A stretch of DNA of 64,000 bases. Source: Atriophallophorus winterbourni (lineage: Eukaryota; Platyhelminthes; Trematoda; Plagiorchiida; Microphallidae). Shown piece after piece: positions 13,541-24,735 of this stretch. The position numbers and the translations under genes are program-made. Positions within the stretch are counted from its first letter, which is position 1, and each line of letters begins with the position of its first letter. The stretch lies in NCBI GenBank assembly GCA_013407085.1, contig JACCGJ010014392.1, forward strand, positions 36,442-100,441, in the 5' to 3' direction. Below the pieces are notes generated by a model. It was given only the letters and a program-made list of their open reading frames with translations. It had not been told where the DNA came from and did no database searches.

Positions 13541-14340
13541 TTTTATTTCAACAAAATTTGAAGAAAGTTGTATACTGGTTTACTTGCGCTTAACGATAAT
13601 GTTGCGATATGATAATAAAACGCTTTTATAATGATAATCTTTGCTGCTGTGTTGATTTATGAACACCTAATCTTGTTATACTGACGAGATTCTGAAGGAA
13701 CATTCTTCACTTTTCAAACATCGGATAAATTCACGCTAGATAGTATTCCTGCTTCGAGTATAATATCGATGTCTTTCGTTGTGAAACACTCCACGTTGAT
13801 AACGTCATATTTTGAATTTGATATTCATTATCAAGACGTGCGAATGTGTATTACAACGGTTGAGTGATGTGTATAGTGAATGTGCTATCAGCGCTCTTCG
13901 TCAATAAATTATATTTTTTTCCTCTCACATTTCGGAGAATGTTTGTGCTTCGTAACAACCTACAGCCTACAACTCTCAATGTTAAAAATTAGTGAACAGC
14001 TCAAGAAAATCTTGATTTCATTCATCACGAAAATTTAGGTGGCCTATATAGTTTGATAATGATACAAAAAGGTTTACAGTAACATAAATTACCGCTTGTT
14101 CTGTGCCATTGGCCCACCTTTGGTTGCAATCTTTCTGTAGTTGAAAGCCGCATCTATTGTCCATCATTTAGGGGATAAAATGTTAACGTTTCTCTATAAA
14201 CCTGATGATTGAGACCAACTGTTTAAAAGACGTGAAGTACAAAAAATTAATTTCATATCCTTGTATGAATTGCTGAATAGCCAAAGCATGGACTACCAAA
14301 ATGTCAATCTCCGAATTTTAAATTAATATATAATACACTA
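13541..14340. other. AT-rich intergenic DNA, no gene seen
   Basis: Nothing supported on either strand. Confidence 0.5.
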
Positions 14341-14639
14341 TTTAAATCCCGGTTGTCTTGTTAGGATTTAAGACAAGATGCAGTCAGTGTAGAAGGTGAT
14401 ATCAAAGTGAGAAAGACGTGTTACTCTGTGGATTCGTACTTTTTTCCAGAGAAATGTAGAGTTTTTAGCGAACGGTCATCTTGATACGCTTCTACGGGAT
14501 TCCCCGTCAAAAATTGTGGGTTATAATTCACATGTTACGTTCAATATAATTTTGTCTTTAGAGTTATCTGGCATGTATATGTGGGTCTTGGATTGCATTT
14601 TTATCGCCAAATAATTTATATGTACATTTATTTGTGATG

Positions 14640-14690
14640 TTCTTCAGCTGTTATCCACGAAATTGAAATAAATAAATAAATAAATAAATG
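14640..14690 (+). repeat. (AAAT)n tract, possible LINE 3' tail
   Basis: About six AAAT units (14,666-14,689) directly follow 'ccacgaaattg'. CR1/L2-type LINEs often end in such short repeats, so this may be the 3' end of a badly decayed plus-strand LINE. No coding remnant was recognised just upstream. It could equally be an ordinary microsatellite. Confidence 0.5.
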
Positions 14691-15222
14691 GAAAATAAGA
14701 AAATAAATAACGCAAATGATCGTAATTAAACATTTAAAAATTATAAATTGGAATTATAACTTCAAACAGGACACCACCAGTAATTTATTATTTTTCCGAG
14801 TTATGCCACGCTATGCAGATGTTGGGTAAAATAGTTTTGTGCAGCTAACAATCTCAGCGCTCACACTTTGGGCATGGATTCTGGCTGTTCGCCGTATCAA
14901 AGCTCACTGAACCATGCCACACGGATCCAACCTGATGACGACAAACAACTGAAACCGTTAAAGCAGTTGACGTGCTGGGCAACGTGTGCAGTGAGAAACG
15001 TAAAACTTTTATAAACTATCATTCGAGTTTGAACGGGATTTATTCGGTGTTTCTGATTTCGAAAATCGTGATTAGCTGAACGAAACCTATTGAACAGTAA
15101 CTTCAAATTCGAAATTTATGAAGTAGAATACTTTATTCAGAAGGACGCATATCATATTAGCTATTTAAACAAAATGGCATTTCAAATATCACAGTTCAAT
15201 TAATCGAGCAACCTATTGCTAA

Positions 15223-15636
15223 CGAATAGTGATTAGATGTACCATAAATCAGCTCATAACGCATCCGATATCTTGCAGCGCGTGTACCAACTTAGTATCT
15301 TTCGTGGGATACGAAACGATGTCCCAGGACATTTTATATTGCTCACAGTCTAATGGTAACAGAAAGAAAGAAATCAGATGTTGCAACTGTGAGGCGACTT
15401 ATTTCCAGAAATATTTCATTTGTGTTCAAGTGCCGGGCAATAATTCAAGTGCATTGTACGGACTGCTTGGTGACCTACCTGATGATATCTTTTTTCTAGA
15501 CCGGTTTTTCATCAGAGAGGCGGAGGTGCTTATGTATCTCAGGAATGTTTGTGGCTACAAAGCCGACGGACCAACTGGTAAACATCCAAATATGCATTAC
15601 AATCTTGCCACAGTGCGGGTTAGACCACTGAGCTAG
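15223..15636 (+). CDS. open reading frame with two CxxC motifs, possible exon
   Basis: Open for 138 codons without an ATG near its start, so if real it is an internal or partial exon, or a gene relic. Counting from 15,229 it has two CxxC motifs, CSAC (residues 16-19) and CCNC (51-54). A hydrophobic, acidic stretch with LLGDLPDDIFFLDRFF follows. Two CxxC pairs separated by a beta-rich segment is the layout of yippee/Mis18-like zinc-binding beta-tent folds, and the downstream LD motif is loosely reminiscent of Mis18. This is only a shape match, and I would not name it. A GT dinucleotide in 'aactggtaaac' (about 15,580) could be a splice donor. It is the longest plus-strand open frame outside LINE or repeat DNA apart from simple-sequence frames. 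Confidence 0.25.
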   Translation, partial: RIVIRCTINQLITHPISCSACTNLVSFVGYETMSQDILYCSQSNGNRKKEIRCCNCEATYFQKYFICVQVPGNNSSALYGLLGDLPDDIFFLDRFFIREAEVLMYLRNVCGYKADGPTGKHPNMHYNLATVRVRPLS

Positions 15637-15639
15637 TTT

Positions 15640-16720
15640 TTATTAAATTTGGCACCCAAGAGTGGTTCATCGTGATTCATGAAGCTATAGTATGAGTAAT
15701 ACATAAGGGTAAATACAAGACAACCCTAATATGACATGAGCAGATTTAGTTCTTGACCGCGCAGATTGTAAGCGAAGTGTGAATCAGGCTATTTGAGCTG
15801 GCGATGAGATTGTGTTTATCTCAATTGCTAAACGTGAATCACACCAATACAATATGATGTATGCTAAGCGACCTGGTATCATTGATCACTGTAAATTTTG
15901 TAAGCGTAGTTGTTTCCCACGAAACCGAAAATTTGTGAGGTATAAAATCATCACGTTTTTGAGATCAAACGGATGAAACTAGTTGGAATGTTACGATTTA
16001 TGCGCGCTTCTTCAATAAACATTAAAACACTAAAAATCAAGTAAAATGTTTCTATGATTACACATTCTGATATTTTCGATAGCTTGACTACAATCCACAA
16101 GGTGTGACGAAACTAAAATACAACATCTATTTAGTTGAAAATCTAAAAAGCATGATCACCACGCTGAAAATATACAGGGCATCGATCTCAAGGTTCATTA
16201 ATATTTAAGCTGTCTAGATAAATCTCCAGACTGATAATTCCACATCAAATGTCTTTCCGTTTATTGCACAGAGTTTAGACATGGTGACAAACACTGGGGC
16301 AAAATTGACTTCAGTTTTTTCCCATTTAAATCTGTGTTGGTGTGTGTTTGCGATTGCGGTTATTGATGTGTGTGTGTGTATTAACGAGCTTTCTCTACTT
16401 TCGATTATATGAAGATTTCCCTACATGTCTGCTCACAAAATAGACTTGGAACTCTATCGCACAAATGCAGAATGCATTCTGATTGACAGTTAAGAACGAT
16501 TGGTCAGGCGACAACGTAAGCATTCAGTCAGATTCAGATTCAGTTTACTTCAATCAAGGCTGGACGAATTATACGAAATCTGACATATTTCATCTCGAAC
16601 CACTAAATTAAAACATGAATTTAATTATTATTAGGCTAAAAAAATAAATACAATAGAATCGAATAATGAATAAAAATGCAAAATACAAACAAATACGAAA
16701 TATAAAACAATAACACGTAA
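15640..16720. other. intergenic DNA with a GT-rich tract
   Basis: No gene seen. A GT-rich simple-sequence tract lies at about 16,333-16,381. A short imperfect (TCAGAT)n run at 16,527-16,545 could be the tail of a minus-strand LINE fragment but is too short to assign. Confidence 0.5.
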
Positions 16721-16721
16721 A

Positions 16722-16830
16722 AAAACCGGTTTCGTGTTAATTGCTTCCTTCATGTGGGGACAGTAAGTTCATGATCTGCAGGTCTTGAGGCAGCAGAGAA
16801 ATGAAAAACAAACTTTAAACTTCAAAGCCA
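16722..16830 (-). repeat. hammerhead repeat, degenerate copy
   Basis: Recognised by 'aaccggtttcgtgtt' followed by 'gtggggacagtaag' on the plus strand. The CTGATGA box is destroyed, so the ribozyme is dead. Confidence 0.6.
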
Positions 16831-17112
16831 ACGTTTACGGTGGCTGAGTCATGTGTAAAGAATACACATTTGTCCCATTCCAAACAATCTACTCTTAGAA
16901 GAAATGAAATTAGAATATCGACGATTGAGCAGCCTGCAGTTGCCTAAAAGTCGTTTTTATAAATCAGATAAAAGTTCATGTTATTTACCTTAACTATATA
17001 TATTAAATATTATATATACATAAGACCAAATAGGAGTTATTTTCCAACAGTCGGATTGCTACATTCGATCACCTGTTAAGTGATTGTGGATAGCGCGTTT
17101 TGAAGGCCTAAA

Positions 17113-17343
17113 TTGTTGGCCTCCTTCGGTCCATGTCGACCATGGATGTACATCACAATCGCATGAATTTTCATGTACTACAGCTTTTTGAATAGCTAAA
17201 CATTCCGATTCGGGAGGAACAATCTCTCCCGCATCGCTGGCAACGATAGTCAAAACTCGGTTGTATTGCATCAGTTGCACGCCAGCGGCGTGATCTGCGT
17301 TCAGCAGCCAAGAGCTGTATCTGCTCCTCCCCAGCTTGCAGGC
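17113..17343 (-). mobile_element. RTE-like LINE, short 3' fragment
   Basis: Minus-strand 3' end of the family at 51.1-53.6 kb, with the tail GGAGGCCAACAA, the TCGACATGGACC block, 'gggaggaacaatctctcc' and 'gccagcggcgtgatctgcg'. It is cut off near 17,343, so only about 230 bp remain. No frame is kept. It is less diverged than the 2.5 kb copy. Confidence 0.8.
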
Positions 17344-17556
17344 TTAAATTACAGATAGTAAATTACATCTTTTGCATTCTGCGGAAAATTTGAAAATATA
17401 AAACATCACAAACTTCAGCAACATTATTTTTAAATTAAACGATAGTAATTAATTGTCATGTAGCAAGAACATATATTCTGGTTTACAAATGTGATATAAA
17501 TGCCTGTAAAAGCGTAACTTTGTTCATCATCATGGGTTAAACCGCTTCAGCATTTT

Positions 17557-18035
17557 TTCAGGCACATGTGGTTGAATGGGTTTGTGCCAACCTTACCCAA
17601 CAGTATGTTACAAGTCAGGTCACGGATACGCTTACCTGATGAGCGGCAATAACCGCGACACCGGTCGTGTGCTTCCGTCCTGCTTTTCGAACGTCATATA
17701 CTACTTATTAATAAAAATCTGACTTTAAACAAAAACTACCATCATGCTGTTATTGGAATGTTGCCAAAAAATTCCCAGCAGTTACTGGTGCAACATTGCA
17801 CCGACTGTGGGACTTAGATTAGTCCCCACACAAAAACTAAATTTCAATTTGCAAATGAGGATTTATCCTCGGAATCACAAATAAATAGGTTTAGCACAAA
17901 GTCCGAACGGCGTTCGAATGTCAGGTCACGGATATGCATACCAGATGAGCAGCAATAACCGCCAAGCCGGTCCTGCTTTTCGAACGTCACACACTACTTA
18001 TTAATAAAAATCTGACTTTAAACAAAAACAAGTAC
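17557..18035 (+). repeat. variant hammerhead repeat, two copies 306 bp apart
   Basis: After a conventional unit segment ('gttgaatgggtttgtgcc', 'ccttacccaacagt') come two related segments, 17,614-17,736 and 17,920-18,030. Each contains a ribozyme-like region and a distinctive tail ('tactacttattaataaaaat', 'ctgactttaaac') not seen in the other copies of the window. In the first, stem II is GCGG/CCGC with loop CAATAA, fully paired but with other bases than the usual GTGC/GCAC. GAAA is GACA. The second has CAGATGA and other core losses. It is a subfamily, probably inactive. Confidence 0.7.
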
Positions 18036-18168
18036 AACTTGTTTACCATTTCTCCGCTGTTTCAAGACATGCGGATCCTGGAGGTACTGTTCTTAACTGA
18101 TGAGTGCACGCATCATTAAACCGATCGTAGTGTGTGTGTGATGAAAATGCATGCAAATGAATATCATT
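18036..18168 (+). repeat. hammerhead repeat, degenerate partial copy
   Basis: Runs from 'cttgtttaccatttctccgc' to 'gcatgcaaatgaatat'. CTGATGA and GTGC are kept, but stem II and GAAA are scrambled. Confidence 0.75.
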
Positions 18169-18711
18169 GTTTGGTTTATATACGCTCCTCATATTTGAAT
18201 TTCGAAATTTTCACCTTTTGTCAACAATTATAATTGATTCAAAATGACAAAGTCACCTTTTCTTAGCACTTTTCTGCATTGTCAATATCAACAATCCCGA
18301 ATATTCTAGATTTTGATTCTTTGCAACTTGAACTCTAGTATTTGCTAAACAAAAATGAAAGGAAATAAACTGGATAAGCATTTTAAATTTTCTTCGATAA
18401 ATTTTTAAATGTCAATGCTGAACCATTATTCCGTAAATGGCCAGATCCTCAATGGGATATTTTAGGGTCACCCTAGCGAAGTCATCTCAATGGTTCGATA
18501 GGCTCCAATCGAACTGTTTATTTATCGGTGAATAAAGAACTGGACGATGATGTATGAATAGTAACTTGTAGGAATCATAATGTATCATTTACAAAGTAAT
18601 TGGTATAGAATCACATGCATTTGTATCCCACTGCAGTGGACGAGTCCTATCTATGAGAATTAAATCAAACAAGATAACGCAAAACTCCGCGTTTTTATAC
18701 AATTCTATACC
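18169..18711. other. AT-rich intergenic DNA, no gene seen
   Basis: Nothing supported. Confidence 0.5.
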
Positions 18712-18885
18712 ACACCCTGCGACCGGTTTCTTGCTCTTTGCCCTCATCAGATAGGGACAGTACAATGAGCATCCAGATGCCTAGAAACAGTGGAAGATGG
18801 TAAATAAGATTTACGCTTGCATGTCACTGTTGGATAAGTTTGTCACGACCAACCTATTCAATCACAATTGCCAAGACATGCGGGT
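18712..18885 (-). repeat. hammerhead repeat, near-complete degenerate copy
   Basis: Minus-strand copy extending from the ribozyme (18,715-18,756) to the 'gaccaacctattcaatcaca' segment. CTGATGA, GAAA and CCGGTC are intact. Stem II is GGGC/GCAA, only partly paired. It faces the plus-strand copies ending 18,168. Confidence 0.8.
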
Positions 18886-20948
18886 TAAACAAGCAGGCTT
18901 GAACATAAATCCTCATCTGCGTGCATGAAATAATAATAGGTTTTCATATGAACCACAACGGCCTATCTCAAATAACCTAATAGAAAATCATGCTTCAACA
19001 TGAACTGACTTTGAAATTGCATATAATGTCGGTAAAGAATTTTGAACATAAAAAAGTTTATAAACGTGAAAGTAACATTCAAACAGCTCAGTTCTAACAC
19101 GAAAGAACCGGTAAACAAGAGGCAGATCAAGGGAAATCGCGTACACTAATACTACTAACATTGACCTTATATGTCCAAATTTTGTTATTGAGAATGGTGA
19201 ATTTTGAATGCACACTGTATTTTAACGTTAAATAATCAATAGAAAAGCGCTATGCCGCAGTTCTACTCAACACATCTCATTCATGTCATGTTGATGTTTA
19301 CTAGCAGTATTAATTGAAGTTTAAACATTTTATTATTAATTATTCAACTAGCATTGCGGAAGATTAAATATCATATTACTGTCATCGCAATGCTGTACGT
19401 ACTTCACCACGCAGCTGTGTAACGCAATTGGACCGAATGGCTCAATCGGAGATTATTTGAATATATTGAATATTTTTCTAAAAGTGTCTCTATTTTCAAA
19501 GAAGACTTTTGCTCACTGGAACAGAAAAACACTCAATTTTGTCGTGATTGACATGCAATCAAGATATTGGAAATTTCAAGCCACTTCGTCTCTGATTTAT
19601 TGATCCTTATCACTCGTCCAACAATAGGACGCGAAGTTGCTGATGCGTGACCAAGTCACACGTTATCGGGGTTCATCTCCTGGTCAGCATTCACTTTTCT
19701 GAGGGATCATAAATTAAGAGCGCCACGTTGGGTGGGCTGGGAACTGTAGTTTGGTTTTCTTGTTATAGAATGAGTGTGCGAGTGCTCCATTACACTAAGG
19801 GGAGCAAGATTCATTCGGTGGACCAACCAGATGAAAGGATTGATATTACTTTATTTTCTAGTGTGAAATTAATGTTTTGATAAAATGTCATGTGTCGTAG
19901 ACTGAAAATATAATTTCGCTGTATTTTTGTTGAAATATCAAATAATAAAATCTATATAGATTTGAAAGTTCCGAGTCAGACGATTGTTTTTTAATAAAGG
20001 CTCGCACACAAAAAGTATATCGAAACTAATGAAGGAGAAGCATCTTACAAAAAAGAAATATTGACAAATGTTATCCATCTTTGCATTTTCAAGCAAGTTA
20101 TTTACTCCTAAGTTTGTATGATTCTGTTTAGATTTTATTACAGTCACCTTGGTTCGTGTACAAAAAGTATTCATTAATCGTATAAGCTCTAATAACAATA
20201 AGTGTGCGAATGAATGCTTGAGTATTTCGGCATGAACATAACCCGGTTTGAGTGTTAGCAGGAATAAGAATCAAGCTCTTGATTATGTAAATCTCTTGAA
20301 ACTATTTAGATGAACGCTATCAAATTGAACTTGATGCGAAAAAATTACCATGATCTTCCAGTGGAGAAATTGATCAAGCGTCGCTAATTACCACATTGTG
20401 ACATCGTTACCCGTGATTAGTGGACTAAGCAAGCGCCCAAATATTGAGATTTAATAAAACACCTTACAAATCATTATTTAATGTATGAAATCTGCATGGA
20501 TCTGGAAACAATCATTTTCACTTTCTATTGATTTCGATGGACGATTGAACGGAAGTCGGCACGCAAATAATTTTTGTTACCTTGATATTTACAAAGAATT
20601 CGATCGCACAAAAAGCTGATTGCTGATCCGACATGGGTTCCCTAAATGAATTATTTGTGACTTTTACAGCTGATGCTAACGCAGAACATGACTTTATATT
20701 ACCACTTTCTTTCTTTTTCATTTCATTTTTCATCAATTCATCTGAGGTCATCGGTGTTTATCTGCTGTCTGACGCTCTATTGAACGATAAAGTCTAAAAT
20801 TCTCACATTTCATTACAAAAGAATGCGCTGTAAAACTATCTGTACCTATTGCATATATTTTCATTAGATACGTGGAGAGATCTATAATGTACGCATAACT
20901 CCGATTTCCAAAAATAATCTTGGAAGCAGCGTCCAGTTAATTGTATGT
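18886..20948. other. AT-rich intergenic DNA, no gene supported
   Basis: A 77-codon minus-strand frame at 20,518-20,751 starts with a plausible methionine and a Lys-rich segment followed by a possible donor (gtaaaagt). There is nothing further to support it. Confidence 0.5.
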
Positions 20949-21290
20949 CAGGTTGGCTAAAGTAATTGAAAGAATTGTCTTATGATGCATGAATTCCACT
21001 TGTCAGTTACTAGATGCATACCAGTTTGCCTACCATAAAAAGCTTTTAACAGTTGATGTTCATGATTTACAGATAAATTGTAGTTCACTGGATGGAACAT
21101 CGAAGACTTTGCAAGTTTGTTTCCTGGTTCAAACCAATTCCCTCAGTTGTGTTGTTAGAAGTTCTCTCGCTCAAAATTCTTTCCGACGTTTGTTTTACAC
21201 TAAACTGACCTTGCTGGATTGCTTCCAATTTCAAAGACTCTTCAATATCCTATCAGGATAAAGAAGCCTCTCGTTCGAAACCGATTGTAC
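20949..21290 (+). mobile_element. L2/Jockey-like LINE reverse transcriptase fragment
   Basis: A 90-codon plus-strand frame reads YQFAYHKKLLTVDV, then CSSLDGTSKTLQVCFL, then SCVVRSSL. This matches the RT segment 'QFAYR..RSTxDA...SSLD...VxxxFLDxxxAFNxVxRxxL' of L2/Jockey-type elements. The catalytic motif A aspartate position is replaced (VCFLVQTN instead of a FLDxxxAF pattern), so the enzyme could not work. It is related to the element at 59.4-62.0 kb. Confidence 0.5.
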
Positions 21291-21399
21291 GTGGTTTTGT
21301 AAAGTGCGATAATTCCCTAATAATTACCTTTTGTTTACATTTAAAGCGTTCCTTGTTTTCCTTCTAAAGTAACTAATACGATGTTGCCATTGCGGCTGG

Positions 21400-21870
21400 A
21401 TCGATCATCCTGCCTTAGAATCATTTATGACACACATTAGAAAATGACCCCCTTCACATGGCTTATATTTAGATCGCCGAGAATACAATGGTCCAACATG
21501 GTCCCTCAGCTACTTCAAGCACTGCATCCATGATTTGCTTGTGTTTTATTCGATGGCTCACTTCTTAAAGACGCAGTAGCTTCAAGTTCTTTAGCGGTCC
21601 AATGTCCAACAGTATCAAGCAAACTAATCATGTGACTCCTCAGTTTATTAAAAATTCATCGGCTTGTATTAAGTGTTTTTTGCCTTCTCTCTCCACCCCA
21701 CCTAGTAAAGTTATACTTTTAACGTTGACCTCACTTAAAATCTCCCGTAATTTTCCGGGTTCCCCAAACAGATTTTTTATTAATAAAAGAGTTTTAAATT
21801 TTATTATAAGATTTATTTGTCTCCTAGGATGTAATTCTAAATACGATCGTTGATCGGGTATGCAACAGAT
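21400..21870 (-). mobile_element. LINE endonuclease remnant
   Basis: On the minus strand MDAVLEVAEGPCWTIV continues, after one frameshift, into CILGDLNISHVKG. GDLN is the conserved metal-site motif of AP-like LINE endonucleases, and the preceding helix-strand fits. Further upstream an open minus-strand frame (about 21,650-21,860) with LFGEPGKLREILSEVNVKS may be the pre-endonuclease region, though that is uncertain. It lies on the opposite strand to the RT pieces on either side, implying rearrangement or separate insertions. Confidence 0.45.
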
Positions 21871-22139
21871 TTATAGGATTTCATTCATCCGATGCAGCAC
21901 CGCCATTGCATGTTGGCTTTATTGGCTATGTAGATGTTGCACGTGAATCCACAATATCGTTCATTATTTAGGCTGGAGATATTCAGAAATTCTTTTTGCT
22001 ATCTGGTTCTATATCTTGTTGCTCATTTATATCCTGTTTTAGATTTAATAATGTGACTGACCAATTGATACTTGTTGTAAAGACGTATCCCTATTAATTT
22101 ATGGCAAATTGCCAGGAGTAAGCGGGAAGCTGTATTTTT

Positions 22140-22600
22140 GTCTCTGAGAATATTGCAGAAACTGTATTATTTAAGTGAGCGTCAATGGCGCTTCTAGGCT
22201 CAGTTTTAATCCGATTTCCTCACTCTTCTACGCCAATGACGTAGTAAAAATATCTTGTAAAATATTGTTAATTACATATGGCATGAAGATCTTGGATTGC
22301 ATCGATAATAATGAAGACTCTGATATTGCAAAACGTATTGGTGCAATTAACGATTGGACACAAAAAACAGGCTCCCATATAACATGAAAAATAAAATTTG
22401 TTATATGTTTAAATACAAATAGACTTTAGAAAGAAGATCGGTTCGCCCGAGTTTGTGAGGACGAGTTAGAAAATACATTAGGGCTGCAACTCATAAACCC
22501 TACATCAAAAAGTTTGCTCAAGCAAAGGTCTCGTGAATTCTGAGGTCATACAACAAACTATTTAAGAAATATTTCGTCTAAATGTTCTCCCGGATCATAA
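22140..22600 (+). mobile_element. possible LINE reverse transcriptase remnant
   Basis: The frame LFYANDVVKISC resembles the RT active-site strand (LFADDVKI) with the first catalytic Asp changed to Asn. It is followed by a region with IAKRIGAINDWTQKTG, similar to the CR1 'W...W.L..N' segment. Very decayed. I give it only as likely LINE debris. Confidence 0.35.
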
Positions 22601-24464
22601 ATACATAAATGAGGTCAGTCTGGACGGATATCGGATCACTGCAAAAAGTCTATCACCAATCAACATATATCCTAAATGAAAAGTTAAAATTAGTTTGTTT
22701 GACTTTTACTTTCGTCGAATTACCGGAAAACGTGTCCTCTTATTGTGAATACGCAATATACCAAACCATCCATGAAGAGCACAGAGATGTGCATATAACA
22801 CGACCATAGGCTTGTGCTAGCATATTGCCACCTACGCCGTAAATGGCGATTTTTATTCTATCCTCGTCTGGTCCACCTGGAACCTTTTACCTCGAAACCT
22901 TGCACAACACAAAACATTACAAAGTTTCAAGATTAAATTAGACTCATTCTCTACTAATCAACGCGAAAACTAAAATCAGCATTAGTTTCACTCTCTAACT
23001 ACCCAAATATCATAATTTTTTAATGAAGTGTCAAATCGAATGCATTTCAAACTATCGAATTATCATGAATTATTCCATTAACCTCAGTTCATATGTTGTG
23101 CATAAACTCACGCTAGACATTGAGCAGCATATTAAGAGTTATTCCCTGTTGCTTAGTTAGAACACAAATATCACGAACCGCCAAAAACATACCGTAAAAG
23201 CAAACATGATGAAATATTTCTGTAAATGTTTTCATCTTACCACAAAGGCAACTTTCTCGTTTGATGTCTGATATTGGTCAATACCATATTCGATTTTTTA
23301 ATGCTTATATCGTAGTGTTTATAGTGACATATGTTCAACCATCCTCTTTTTCTCTAATCATGTTTCGCTCAGTAAAATAAGAATCTTGCGATATGCATAA
23401 AATAATCCTCCGTTTGTTTCATGCACAGCGTTTTGTTGACCATTTTTACTAATCATGAGATATTCCCTGATTTCCTAATAATAATAATAGAGAAGGACAA
23501 TAATTTCGGTGGCATATGTTACTGTGTATTGTAAATAATTAATTAATAGTTGACATTTGGTAGTTCACATTCATCTGAAAATTTTCAGATATACGTCACA
23601 ATTACTTATGTAATGCGTTTCAAATATTCATTGAAAAATCCAAACGTTGTTTACCAGGTGTTCAATTTTTCAAGGCTCACTGAAAATCATGTTGCTATCT
23701 GCATCTGATAAAAACGAACAGCCCGGAACCGGTAGTGGAGCGTAGTCATTTATGAGGGTTTTACTAATTGTTTAGAAATCGTTCTCCGAATTTGAAGTCG
23801 AAAACTTTGATTTGTTTTTCGGTTCCTATAAAACGTCAGCTACAAAATTCATATATGTTTTACATCAATACACTCTTTCAATTCTCATTGGGTAGGATTA
23901 ACAGCTTGGAGTAAGTGTGGGTCGCGAGAAACGCAATACAATGAGCATTCTATTTTTGTTTTCTTTTCCATTTTCACAAGTTCGTATTAAAAATAGTGTT
24001 TTTTCACACGCAGTTAACCTGGAAGTATAAACACCATCAAATTGTACTTTATGTTACTTAACATAATTTGAGAAGATAAACGTATTAATGAATTTCTAAA
24101 ATACTTCATTATTGAATACTTTATTATTTTGATATATTATCTAATCTTATGCAGAGCTGAATATATAGAAATAATGTTTATTTATTTATTTTCACGGACA
24201 ACTTCATGAAACTAATTGACAATACTAAAAATCTATATTTCTGAAACGCAGCATGCACATATCATACGGAAAAACTATCTACTTAATTTATATCGAAGCT
24301 AGGATAAAAAAGTGCACCGACAGTGGCCAGAAAATAAACAGTGATATTTGTATCGTTTCCAGCGGGTGAAATCATATTGTAGAGTGGAAGGATTATGCTA
24401 GGTTACGCCAAATTGTTTTTTCTGAAACAACATCTATTACCAATGTATTGTGGTGCTCACATCC
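22601..24464. other. intergenic DNA with one hammerhead-repeat relic
   Basis: No gene seen. At 23,690-23,760 (plus strand) 'gcatctgat', 'aacagcccggaaccggt' and 'agtggagcg' form a very degenerate hammerhead-repeat copy. Confidence 0.5.
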
Positions 24465-24465
24465 C

Positions 24466-24616
24466 CATCCCTCACACACCACTACCGGTTTTTGGCTGTT
24501 TGCCTTCATCATGTGGAGACATTAGGATCAGGTTTAGTGAGCCTTGAAACAGTGCAAACGCCATAAATAAAGTTAAACTTGTATGCTACTGTTATATAGG
24601 GTTCTTACAAAGAACC
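24466..24616 (-). repeat. hammerhead repeat, degenerate copy
   Basis: Minus-strand copy: 'ccactaccggtttttggctg', 'tttgccttcatcatgtgg', 'gccttgaaacagtg' and 'aacttgtatgctactgttat' follow in consensus order. The ribozyme core is lost (CATGATGA, GAAA changed to AAAA). Confidence 0.7.
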
Positions 24617-24730
24617 ACGATGTTAAATACAGAATTACAAAGTGATACGCGTCTCGAGCGCTTGGCCGGGAATCACTTTCTTCTTTGTAAGAAGTCTATA
24701 TAACAGTGGCATACAAGTCTAACTTTGTTT
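24565..24730. repeat. 50-bp inverted repeat, hairpin-forming
   Basis: Arms 24,565-24,614 and 24,681-24,730 are reverse complements at about 45 of 50 positions, with a 66-bp spacer. Both arms derive from the 'cttgtatgccactgttatat' part of the hammerhead repeat, so this is a small head-to-head pair. Confidence 0.85.
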
Positions 24731-24735
24731 AATAT

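Noticed and set aside
20518..20751. Minus-strand frame starting with a Lys-rich segment and a possible donor site
   Set aside because: A first exon is imaginable, but there is no promoter, partner exon or recognisable domain.
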